From NCBI GenBank assembly GCA_902768065.1, contig CACXJP010000021.1:1-32422 (forward strand): a stretch of DNA of 32,422 bases. The letters are read 5' to 3'. Both the position numbers and the translations under genes were made by a program. The number at the start of each line of letters is the position of its first letter. Positions within the stretch are counted from its first letter, which is position 1. Source of the DNA: an uncultured Erysipelotrichaceae bacterium (GTDB lineage Bacteria; Bacillota_I; Bacilli_A; RF39; UBA660). The notes beneath the pieces are model-generated. The model saw nothing but the letters and a program-made list of their open reading frames with translations, made no database searches and was not told the origin of the DNA. This document shows, piece after piece, positions 24,301 through 31,807 of this stretch.

Positions 24301-25584
24301 TTATCCAATTCTAAAAGCCGGAACTAATCCAGCACGACCACTATCAGTATCACTATTAGCAGAAAAATTGGTCCAGCTACCATCAGTAGTGATAATAAGG
24401 AAAGAGTCTTTATCTCGATAATTGGCTGTACGCGACCAATACCAGTTATTTTTTCCTTGATATTGTTTAGTAGACCTATTTGCATTACCAACATAGTATT
24501 CCAATTGATGTGTCATTCCTGCTGCTGTATCATTTGAATTTACACCTAATACTTCAACAAGTGAAAATAAGTATAGCTTATCTATTGAACTAAAATCATT
24601 TCCACTATTGTCTTTATTTGAACATATCTGTGCTGAATAACTCCATCCACTAGCACATCCATATCCTGATATTACTCTTGTTGGTTTGATTACACTCTTT
24701 AAGTCATTGGGTAAATTATTAAAGAATGTCCCTTGCAAATATGTATATAATCCACTTCCTGGCCAGCCTCCAATATTTGTACTTGTTGAATTCATTTTTC
24801 TTCTCTCTACTACATCTGCAAATTCTACCACAAATCCACAGGCGGTTTCTGAATATGATTCACTACTACAATTTTCATTAATTGTTTTATTTACTAATCT
24901 TACTGTGTAATTATTTCCATTTATTATAACTGTTTTAGTATCTCCTACATTGTAGGCACTCGTATTATTATTTCTTACCGCTGTCTGGATTGTTGACCAT
25001 GAATCAGTCGCAAATGATTCAGGATCTCCTGCAACTTTAGAAATCGAACTTCCTCCTATCGCTTGAGCGCTTTCTAATGGTACTGTAATTAGAGTTGCAG
25101 TAACATTTGTTGTCACTGAGTCAGTAATTGGTGTTTTTATCATCTCTACCTTTACCTTTGCTGTTGTCTCTTCTCCAGCCTGTAATTTATTATCTAGTAT
25201 TGTTTCTGTTACTTTAAAGTATTCTGTATTAGAACTATTTAAGTTTAGAGTAATTTCTGCTCCAATACCATTTGAATCATTTCTTACTGTATATACTGCT
25301 TCGGCATAATCTCCTACTTTTGTTAGGCCTGTTACATCAAACATTGCTTTGGTATCATCTTGTGAATCAATTGTTGATGTTCCACTTGCTCCAGTGGAAC
25401 CACTTATTGCTTGTGCTTGTGTGAAATGTACTTTGAAGTTATTTTGATTTACACTCGCTGTTGCATTACCATTAATAATTAGATTTACTGAACTTATTGC
25501 TGCATAACCTATTCCTAATGTTACTACTGCAATTAATACAAATAATCCTATTTGTAATGCTTTCTTGTTTTGTGAATTTTGCAT
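24301..25584 (-). CDS. Surface protein: TasA-like N-terminal region and DUF6273 C-terminal domain
   Basis: 427 residues. An N-terminal membrane helix (about 9-30, LQIGLFVLIAVVTLGIGYAAI) leads into a beta-rich domain of the TasA/camelysin sort (NLIINGNATASV...NFKVHF, about 33-170). The C-terminal half (about 190-427) has the features of DUF6273, a lectin/FGE-like fold common on gut Firmicutes: conserved aromatics, YWSRTANYRD, DGSWTNFS and the final GLVPAFRIG. Cysteines come in spaced pairs (about 243/253 and 311/321), suggesting disulfides outside the cell. GAGGAGG precedes the ATG. By eye its GC is near 40%, above the neighbours, which suggests acquisition or exchange. It probably binds or displays something at the cell surface; no ligand can be named. 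Single-gene unit with terminators on both sides. Confidence 0.88.
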   Translation of the reverse strand: MQNSQNKKALQIGLFVLIAVVTLGIGYAAISSVNLIINGNATASVNQNNFKVHFTQAQAISGSTGASGTSTIDSQDDTKAMFDVTGLTKVGDYAEAVYTVRNDSNGIGAEITLNLNSSNTEYFKVTETILDNKLQAGEETTAKVKVEMIKTPITDSVTTNVTATLITVPLESAQAIGGSSISKVAGDPESFATDSWSTIQTAVRNNNTSAYNVGDTKTVIINGNNYTVRLVNKTINENCSSESYSETACGFVVEFADVVERRKMNSTSTNIGGWPGSGLYTYLQGTFFNNLPNDLKSVIKPTRVISGYGCASGWSYSAQICSNKDNSGNDFSSIDKLYLFSLVEVLGVNSNDTAAGMTHQLEYYVGNANRSTKQYQGKNNWYWSRTANYRDKDSFLIITTDGSWTNFSANSDTDSGRAGLVPAFRIG

Positions 25585-25664
25585 AATTCATCCTCCTCTA
25601 TTTTTATTACAATTCAAATTAATCATACCCCCTCCCCGATGTCGATATTTCTTGAAAACTTCAT

Positions 25665-25692
25665 TAAAAAAAGATAGTTTCACACTATCTTT
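25665..25692 (-). terminator. Terminator of the acidic membrane protein gene
   Basis: AAAGATAGT and ACTATCTTT form a perfect 9-bp stem (25670-25692) with a 5-base loop, followed by Ts on the minus strand; the stop codon is at 25696. Confidence 0.88.
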
Positions 25693-25695
25693 ATA

Positions 25696-26703
25696 TTATT
25701 CTAATTTACTTTGTAATTCCTTCAGAGTCATCAAGAACTCATTAGTCTTCTTAATCTCTTGATCAAGTTTTTCATAATTGGCAGTATTTTCTAACTCTAA
25801 ATCATTTGCTTCTTTATTATTAATTCCCTCTATACCAAATATTGGTGAAATAATAGGACTATTTTTAAACTTAGGTTGAATTCTAATATCACCAACATTT
25901 TGTTTTTCCTCTTCAGTTTCAATTCCTAAAACTTCAGCCTCATCCTTAGTCATGTTTTTATCAGGAACAACATCTTCAATAACAAATTCATTTTCAATTG
26001 AAGATGCTTTCATATCCATTTTAACTTCTAAGTCTTGTAAAGATATAGGCTCATTTCCTTCATCTTCATATTGACTAACTTCATTAGCCTCATATAATTC
26101 TTTACCCTTACTAAGTAATTCTTCTAAAGAAATAATTGCAGTTGCTTCTTGTTCTTCTTCATATGAAGTTAATTGAATATTATTATCTTCAACAACTTCT
26201 ACTTTATCCATAACAGGCTCTTTATTATATTCATCTTCAATTACAACTAATTTTTCTTGATTATTCATTTCTTCTTGCATCAATCTCTCTTCCAATTTCT
26301 TTAATTCCAACTTAGCAGTTTCAGTATCAGGTTCAATAGTAGTATATTCTAGTTCAGTAATAGAATTCTCCTCTTTTTTAGGTTCAATTACATATGTTTC
26401 TTTTGTAACATTTTCACTAATCTCAATAGTATTCTCAAGCATCTTATCTAATGAAGAATCCTCTTCAGCAATAGTCTCAAGAACAGGTTGATCATAAATA
26501 ACAGTATCCTCTTCTTCTGGAACCTCATCTTTTAATTGTTCAACTAATTTATTAAGTTCCTTAGTATTATGTCTTCTTCTTCTCTTATCATTATTTTTCT
26601 CAACCATATATACAATAATACATACAAAGCAAGATAATCCTGCAATAAAATAAATAAGAACTATTTCCTTTGATGTTAAAAATTCTATTAAATCACTCAT
26701 CAT
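25696..26703 (-). CDS. Acidic membrane-anchored protein with ISPIFG motif
   Basis: 335 residues. A single N-terminal transmembrane helix (about 13-34) is followed by a basic patch (KNNDKRRRRH, 37-46), placing the long tail in the cytoplasm. The tail (47-335) is extremely Glu-rich and probably disordered, with a short conserved-looking segment PKFKNSPIISPIFGIEG (about 279-295) and a C-terminal coiled coil (about 307-335). That segment resembles a short SPxISPxxG motif I associate with cytoplasmic or membrane-linked proteins of related Bacilli, but I cannot verify it. The layout (anchor, acidic linker, short peptide motif) suits a scaffold, for instance in division or envelope assembly; this is inference. 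AGAGGTG precedes two adjacent ATG codons; I use the first. Confidence 0.82.
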   Translation of the reverse strand: MMSDLIEFLTSKEIVLIYFIAGLSCFVCIIVYMVEKNNDKRRRRHNTKELNKLVEQLKDEVPEEEDTVIYDQPVLETIAEEDSSLDKMLENTIEISENVTKETYVIEPKKEENSITELEYTTIEPDTETAKLELKKLEERLMQEEMNNQEKLVVIEDEYNKEPVMDKVEVVEDNNIQLTSYEEEQEATAIISLEELLSKGKELYEANEVSQYEDEGNEPISLQDLEVKMDMKASSIENEFVIEDVVPDKNMTKDEAEVLGIETEEEKQNVGDIRIQPKFKNSPIISPIFGIEGINNKEANDLELENTANYEKLDQEIKKTNEFLMTLKELQSKLE

Positions 26704-26922
26704 ATTTTCACCTCTTGCATAATTAAGTCTATCACAATAATTATTTATCAGAAAAGATTATTTACAAATAAAATTATTTTTTACAAATTATTTTACACAA
26801 ATCAACTTATGTTCGATTTACATCTTTTACATACAATAATCGACATTTATCTTTCATAGTCAATAATATCATACATTTCAAAACAAAGAAATATTTTTCA
26901 CTATTTTTTCATAATATTTACT
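26704..26922. other. Intergenic region between divergent genes
   Basis: About 220 bases, very AT-rich, with no open frame of note. It must hold the promoters of the acidic protein gene (minus) and the flippase (plus), but neither has a clear -35/-10 pair. It contains an imperfect inverted repeat (ATGTTCGATT at 26809-26818 against AATCGACAT near 26839-26847) and a partial match to the Gram-positive LexA box (CGAAC-N4-GTTGA on the minus strand, 26802-26815). Confidence 0.5.
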
Positions 26923-28209
26923 ATGAAAAACAAATTTATCACCTCAACTATTATTCTCCTAGCAGGAGGATTTATAACTAAAATTTTAGGAATGTTTATA
27001 AAGATTATTATGACAAGAAATATAGGAATAGATGGTTTATCATTATATATGCTTATACTTCCAACAATGTCTTTATTCATTAATCTATCTCAGTTTGGTC
27101 TACCCATTGCCTTATCAAGATTAGTAGCTCTAAACACAAGAAATAACAAAAAACTCTTCTTTTCAATAATTCCAATAACAATAATTATGAATATATTAAT
27201 ATCTATAATAATCATATTAATAGCACCAATAATAAGTAATAACCTTCTTCATAATAATATAATAAAACTAGGAATTATAGCTATTAGTCTAATAATCCCT
27301 TTTACAACCCTATCAAGTATATGTAGAAGCTATTTTTTTGGAAAAGAAAGAATGTTTCCTCATATACTGTCTCTAATAATAGAAAATATTATTAGATTAT
27401 TATTTATGATTATTATTCTTCCAAAAATAACCAATCTAAAATTAGAATATGTTATATTTCTCCTAGTATCTTCAAACATAATAAGTGAATTAACATCAAC
27501 AATAATCTTAGTATTATTTCTCCCTAAAAATGTAAATATAAAGATAAATGATTTAAAACCAAATATGAATTATATATATGATTCATTTAAATTAGGTATA
27601 CCTAATGTCATAAGTAATTTGATATATAGTTTAAGTTTCTTTTTAGAGCCCATAATTTTAACAAACATATTAACAAATAATTACTCCATAAATTATATTG
27701 TAAGAGAATATGGAATAATAACAGGCTATGTTATTCCACTACTAACATTACCAAGTTTCTTTACTCTTGCTATATCTCAAGCAATTATGCCATATATTAC
27801 AAGAGAATATTCTAATAAAAATAATAAAAATATAATAAAAAAAATAACAGTAATCACAATTATAATTCTAATATTCAGTACATTTATAACAATAATATTT
27901 GAATTACAAGGAAAAAGCCTCCTAAAAATAATATATAAAACAAACTTCGGATATAATTATTTAAAAGTATTAAGTCCAATCTTTATATTTCAATACATTC
28001 AAAGTATATTTATATTTACCTTAAATGCTATTGGAAAGAACAAAGTAATATTTTATTTATCAATAATAAGTTTATTTGCAAGATCATTATCAATAATACT
28101 ACTAAGTTTCTTTCACATAGGAATATATCCCTATATAATATCAATATTTATTAATATTATTATTTCTACACTCTATTTAGTTAAAAAAACAATTAATTAT
28201 TTATATTAA
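26923..28209 (+). CDS. SpoVB/MurJ-like lipid-linked oligosaccharide flippase
   Basis: 428 residues with about 12 transmembrane segments. The N-terminus (TSTIILLAGGFITKILGMFIKIIMTRNIGIDGLSLYMLILP) matches the SpoVB branch of the MOP flippase superfamily, including the helix-1/2 Gly and Arg positions and FGLPIALSRLVA. Members flip lipid-linked wall or polysaccharide precursors; SpoVB itself acts in spore cortex synthesis, but non-sporulating relatives use such proteins for envelope assembly. It is slightly shorter than typical SpoVB (about 500), ending after roughly the twelfth helix. No ribosome binding site precedes the ATG (upstream is TTCATAATATTTACT), so initiation may be leaderless or unusual. 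The two-component genes follow after 55 bases on the same strand but with their own promoter. Confidence 0.88.
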   Translation: MKNKFITSTIILLAGGFITKILGMFIKIIMTRNIGIDGLSLYMLILPTMSLFINLSQFGLPIALSRLVALNTRNNKKLFFSIIPITIIMNILISIIIILIAPIISNNLLHNNIIKLGIIAISLIIPFTTLSSICRSYFFGKERMFPHILSLIIENIIRLLFMIIILPKITNLKLEYVIFLLVSSNIISELTSTIILVLFLPKNVNIKINDLKPNMNYIYDSFKLGIPNVISNLIYSLSFFLEPIILTNILTNNYSINYIVREYGIITGYVIPLLTLPSFFTLAISQAIMPYITREYSNKNNKNIIKKITVITIIILIFSTFITIIFELQGKSLLKIIYKTNFGYNYLKVLSPIFIFQYIQSIFIFTLNAIGKNKVIFYLSIISLFARSLSIILLSFFHIGIYPYIISIFINIIISTLYLVKKTINYLY

Positions 28210-28211
28210 TA

Positions 28212-28242
28212 TTTCACGGGAATTTCACATTTATAGTATAAT
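28212..28242 (+). promoter_or_regulatory. Promoter with PhoP-like direct-repeat box for the two-component genes
   Basis: Two identical hexamers TTTCAC (28212-28217 and 28223-28228) are spaced exactly 11 bp, one helical turn, as in binding boxes of OmpR/PhoP-family regulators. The first covers the -35 position of a perfect TATAAT (28237-28242), whose own -35 is poor. That fits activation by the regulator encoded just downstream (autoregulation, inferred). Confidence 0.6.
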
Positions 28243-28264
28243 ATTTTTATAGGTGGAGGTTTAT

Positions 28265-28930
28265 ATGAAAATATTAGTTGTAGATGATGAAGCTCTTATT
28301 AGAACAGTAATTAAAGAATATTGTTCTAATAACAATTACGAAGTATTTGAAGCAACTTCAGGTAAAGAAGCCTTAGAATTATTATTAAAAAACAAATATG
28401 ATTTAATGATTCTAGATATTATGATGCCCGAAATGGATGGTTTTAGTATGCTAAAAGAATTACCTAAAGAAAGACGCATTCCCACTATTGTTTTATCTGC
28501 GCGAGGAGAAGAATATGACAAATTAGCTGGCTTTGACTTAGGAATTGATGATTATGTTACAAAACCATTCTCTCCAAAAGAATTGATGGCTAGAATCAAA
28601 GCAGTCTTATCAAGAAGTGGAAAATCAACTCAAAAAATATATACATACAAAGGTATAGAAGTCAATTATTCAGCACATACAGTAAAAATAGATGGAAAAA
28701 GAAAAGATGTAACACCAAAAGAATTTGAAATATTAACATATTTAATTGAAAACAAAGGATTAGCTATTTCAAGAGAACAGCTTTTATCAGCCATATGGGG
28801 ATATGACTTTTTTGGAGAAGATAGAACTGTAGATACGCATATAAAAATGCTTAGAAATAATTTAGGAAAATATAGAGATCATATTGTAACTATAAGAAGT
28901 ATAGGATATAAATATGTTGAAGAAGAGTAA
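28265..28930 (+). CDS. OmpR/PhoP-family response regulator
   Basis: 221 residues from ATG 28265, which GGTGGAGG precedes; a GTG at 28253 in the same frame would sit on that binding site. Receiver domain (1-115) with acidic pocket Asp7-Asp8, phosphoacceptor Asp51 (LILDIMMPEMDG), switch Ser78 and Lys100 (YVTKPFSP). Winged-helix DNA-binding domain (about 125-221) with TPKEFEILTYLIENKG and DRTVDTHIKMLRNNLG, ending IRSIGYKYVEEE. It is phosphorylated by the kinase encoded next, whose start overlaps its end by 17 bases. The direct-repeat box at 28212-28228 is a likely target. Closest in style to PhoP/ResD-type regulators; the regulon is unknown. Confidence 0.96.
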   Translation: MKILVVDDEALIRTVIKEYCSNNNYEVFEATSGKEALELLLKNKYDLMILDIMMPEMDGFSMLKELPKERRIPTIVLSARGEEYDKLAGFDLGIDDYVTKPFSPKELMARIKAVLSRSGKSTQKIYTYKGIEVNYSAHTVKIDGKRKDVTPKEFEILTYLIENKGLAISREQLLSAIWGYDFFGEDRTVDTHIKMLRNNLGKYRDHIVTIRSIGYKYVEEE

Positions 28931-30305
28931 TTTAAATGACCAAATATTAAAATATTTCCTAATTTTTTCTATTTCTATTTTAGCCTTCTTATGGACATTT
29001 CAAGTTTTATTCCTAGATAGTTTTTATAAAAAGGAAAAGACAAATGATATAAAAAAAGTTGCATCAATAATTAAAGAAAATCAAAATAGTAGTGATTTTA
29101 ATCAAATAATAAATGATTTATCGTTTGAAAAAGAAGTATGTATATCAATCACAGATGAAAACTACTCTCTTTACGATACATCATTTCTTGGCAAAGGCTG
29201 TATGCGAGAAGAAAGAGAAAAAGAAATCTATATGAATGATTTCATAAATAGTAACAAAAATTCAAAATCATATGAAATCATAAATAAACATTTTAATAGT
29301 GAAACACTACTTTATGCAATAAAACTAGATACTGGTAAATATGCATTCATAAACACTTCAATAGATCCAATTGATTCAACTACAAAAATACTGCAAAAAC
29401 AATTAATAATAGTTACAATAATTGTTTTATTACTATCATTTATAATTAGTTATTTCATATCTAAACATCTATCACAACCAATAATAAATCTAAACAATCA
29501 AGCTAAAAATATTGCTAAAGGAGATTTTACAAAAGAATTTGATGATGAAAGTGATATTCAAGAATTAAATGAACTAAGTAATACCCTAAATTATGCAAGA
29601 AAAGAATTAGAACGAACAGAAGAATTAAGAAGAGACTTAATGGCCAATGTATCACATGATTTAAAAACCCCTTTAACGATGATTAAAGCCTATGCAGAAA
29701 TGGCAATAGATCTTCATTCAAAAAGTAAAAAGAAACAAAAAGAAGATATAGAAATAATAACATCAGAAGTAGATAGATTATCTCTATTAGTAGAAGATAT
29801 CCTAGAACTATCTAAAATGCAATCAAATATTGAAAACATAAATAAAGAAGACTTTGATTTAATTTCTCTATCTAATGATATCTTAAAAAAATATAGCTTA
29901 TATCAAGAAACAGAAAACTATAAATTTATATTTAATCATAATGAAGATGAACAAATTATTAATGCTGATAAAAAGAAAATAGAACAAGTAATATATAATC
30001 TTCTAAACAACGCAATAAATTATACTGGAAATGATAACAAAATTACTCTTAATATAAACAAAAATAATAATAAAATACTAGTAGAAATAATAGATACAGG
30101 AAAAGGAATAAAACAAGAAGATATTCCATATATTTGGGATAAATATTACAAAAACAAAAAGAAACACAAAAGAAATCTAATTGGTACAGGATTAGGCTTA
30201 TCAATAGTAAAAAACATTTTAGAAATGCATAATTATAAATATGGTGTAGAATCTACTACAGGTAAAGGATCACGCTTCTATTTTGAAATAAACACAAAAA
30301 AATAA
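28914..30305 (+). CDS. Membrane sensor histidine kinase
   Basis: 463 residues. TM1 (about 12-35), an extracytoplasmic sensor of about 125 residues (36-160) including two cysteines (Cys76, Cys97) that could form a disulfide, TM2 (about 163-183), HAMP (184-236), HisKA with phosphoacceptor His248 (VSHDLKTPLTM), and an ATPase domain with N-box NLLNNAINYT (362-371), G1 DTGKGI (394-399) and G2 GTGLGLSIVKN (424-434). All catalytic motifs are intact. It partners the response regulator whose gene it overlaps; the layout resembles PhoR/ResE kinases. The ligand cannot be predicted. The adjacent flippase hints at an envelope signal (inference). Confidence 0.96.
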   Translation: MLKKSNLNDQILKYFLIFSISILAFLWTFQVLFLDSFYKKEKTNDIKKVASIIKENQNSSDFNQIINDLSFEKEVCISITDENYSLYDTSFLGKGCMREEREKEIYMNDFINSNKNSKSYEIINKHFNSETLLYAIKLDTGKYAFINTSIDPIDSTTKILQKQLIIVTIIVLLLSFIISYFISKHLSQPIINLNNQAKNIAKGDFTKEFDDESDIQELNELSNTLNYARKELERTEELRRDLMANVSHDLKTPLTMIKAYAEMAIDLHSKSKKKQKEDIEIITSEVDRLSLLVEDILELSKMQSNIENINKEDFDLISLSNDILKKYSLYQETENYKFIFNHNEDEQIINADKKKIEQVIYNLLNNAINYTGNDNKITLNINKNNNKILVEIIDTGKGIKQEDIPYIWDKYYKNKKKHKRNLIGTGLGLSIVKNILEMHNYKYGVESTTGKGSRFYFEINTKK

Positions 30306-30328
30306 AAAGTAATTTACTTTTTATTTTT
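30304..30328. terminator. Bidirectional terminator between kinase and unknown gene
   Basis: AAAAAGT (30304-30310) and ACTTTTT (30316-30322) with flanking T or A runs. The stem is short and AT-rich, but placed correctly between converging stop codons at 30305 and 30314. Confidence 0.7.
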
Positions 30329-31690
30329 CTTTTTACTTAAAATATCACTAAATCTATTTTTCTTTTTAATATTACTATCTAAAATACGACCCTCTCTAGA
30401 ACCTCTTACCTTTCTCTTGCTATCATCAAAATTATCAAGCATTTCTAGTGTAACTTTTCTTTTAGGAACATTCATATCTTTTCCAAGTAAATAAGCATCC
30501 CCAATATCCATACCATAATTAGCTGGATCTACATCCCAACCTACTGATGTATTTTTGATTCTCCATAGTATTGAATCTTCAAAACCAGGTTGCTTTCTAA
30601 AGAAATTTGCTTGTTCTTTTAATAAATTGGCAAAATCATAATAAGTAAATTCAACTGTCTTATTCTTATAAGGAACAGTTAAAGTATAATTATAATCCCT
30701 GTTGTATACAGCTTCACATATATACTTATAATTTCTAATTAATGTATCTGTAAGAACTTTTGTAAAATCCTTTGAATTAATTACCTCAGTTTTAAATTCT
30801 GTAGAATAATCATCTAGAAGTTTATGTCTTTTTTCTATTACAAACTTACTAAAAAGATAGTTTTTATATGGTACTTCTCTACCAGTAAAAGTTGTAATAT
30901 TCTTATCAAAATAATTATTCATCCAAACCATAGTTTCTTGTTCAATACATCTTTCAATATGTCTTACTCTTCTACTAGAAAAATCATCTTTTCCAGAAAT
31001 ATAACCAATCTTTGGGGATATTTCACCAATGCATAATGGTAAATCATCTAATGAATAATTCAAATCATTTTCACTTATTATATCCTCTAATATCTTCAAA
31101 TATACTGGATAATTTTGAGAATCACTATATATAATTATTGAATCTTTTCTTAATCCTGATTCATCAAACTTAATACAATAATCAAGATTATTTTCCTGAC
31201 ATTTCTCATAAAATTTATATAATAGGAAATGCATTTTACTTAAATCACAATTAATACATAATCCATTATCAAATTTAGTTTTTTTGAATGTATTAATAGT
31301 AATAAAACCATCATCATCAAAACTAAATGGACAATATTTAACAAATAAATCTCCTAATTCTTGATATCCACCTGTCAATACATTTGATACATCCTTATAA
31401 CTTTTAACATGATAATTATTTAAAAACTCATATATAGTTTTAATATCTTCATATTGATAATCATCTTCTGATGTACTTTCATATAGTTCATCTATTTCTT
31501 TTTTCCAATCATCATAATTACTCTTATAAAGCATATCATGAAATATTAATGATTGATTGTTATTTGTTTTATTATTTTTAAATAAACCATTAAATAAACT
31601 CTCATTATAGATATATTCATATAATGCATCTTTTACAAATCTTTCATTACTTAAAGGATTCTTTATTCTACTATATAATGCTTTCTCCAT
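30314..31690 (-). CDS. Unknown 458-residue soluble protein
   Basis: No family confidently recognised. No signal peptide or membrane helix. The middle (about 140-225) reads INCDLSKMHFLLYKFYEKC...YCIKFDESGLRKDSIIIYSD...YLKILEDIISEN, faintly recalling the core of HopA1-like domains found in effectors and RiPP-linked proteins; I give this little weight. The C-terminus is strongly basic (KRKVRGSREGRILDSN then KKKNRFSDILSKKKNKK), suggesting nucleic-acid or phospholipid contact. RBS GTGAGGT precedes ATG 31690. The gene has a strong promoter at 31779-31807, a CGCG-centred palindrome at the start point and a long leader hairpin, so it appears to be individually regulated. Confidence 0.85.
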   Translation of the reverse strand: MEKALYSRIKNPLSNERFVKDALYEYIYNESLFNGLFKNNKTNNNQSLIFHDMLYKSNYDDWKKEIDELYESTSEDDYQYEDIKTIYEFLNNYHVKSYKDVSNVLTGGYQELGDLFVKYCPFSFDDDGFITINTFKKTKFDNGLCINCDLSKMHFLLYKFYEKCQENNLDYCIKFDESGLRKDSIIIYSDSQNYPVYLKILEDIISENDLNYSLDDLPLCIGEISPKIGYISGKDDFSSRRVRHIERCIEQETMVWMNNYFDKNITTFTGREVPYKNYLFSKFVIEKRHKLLDDYSTEFKTEVINSKDFTKVLTDTLIRNYKYICEAVYNRDYNYTLTVPYKNKTVEFTYYDFANLLKEQANFFRKQPGFEDSILWRIKNTSVGWDVDPANYGMDIGDAYLLGKDMNVPKRKVTLEMLDNFDDSKRKVRGSREGRILDSNIKKKNRFSDILSKKKNKK

Positions 31691-31712
31691 TTACCTCACC
31701 CCACATAAATCA

Positions 31713-31735
31713 AGGATTATAAAAATTATAATCCT
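31713..31735 (-). promoter_or_regulatory. Leader hairpin before the 458-residue protein gene
   Basis: A perfect 10-bp stem, AGGATTATAA (arm at 31726-31735) and TTATAATCCT (31713-31722), with a 3-base loop in the 5' leader. The flanks AAATCA and TGATTT can pair further with an internal bulge. No T tract follows, so it is not a terminator; it ends about 20 bases before the start codon. Confidence 0.5.
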
Positions 31736-31769
31736 AACTTCTTTCTTGATTTAGTTTTTCCTTTTTTTC

Positions 31770-31781
31770 AATACGCGTATT
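31770..31781. promoter_or_regulatory. Palindrome at the transcription start, operator candidate
   Basis: AATACGCGTATT is a perfect 12-bp palindrome that overlaps the -10 box and predicted start of the 458-residue protein gene. CGCG is rare in such AT-rich DNA. Confidence 0.4.
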
Positions 31782-31807
31782 ATAACATATTTAGTATAAA
31801 TTGTAAA
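31779..31807 (-). promoter_or_regulatory. Strong promoter of the 458-residue protein gene
   Basis: TTTACA (31802-31807), a 17-base spacer, and a perfect TATAAT (31779-31784). It lies inside the last codons of the helicase frame, which argues that the frame's tail is not genuine coding sequence. Confidence 0.8.

Noticed and set aside
24301..25584. Target of a diversity-generating retroelement
   Set aside because: The C-terminal FGE/lectin-like fold is reminiscent, but there is no reverse transcriptase and no template repeat in the window.
25600..25660. SigB-type promoter (GTTT...GGGTAT) before the DUF6273 gene
   Set aside because: The spacing between the GTTTTC and GGGTAT elements is about 23 bases, too long.
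28336..28521. Minus-strand 61-residue protein
   Set aside because: Antisense shadow of the response regulator gene, which has all family motifs.
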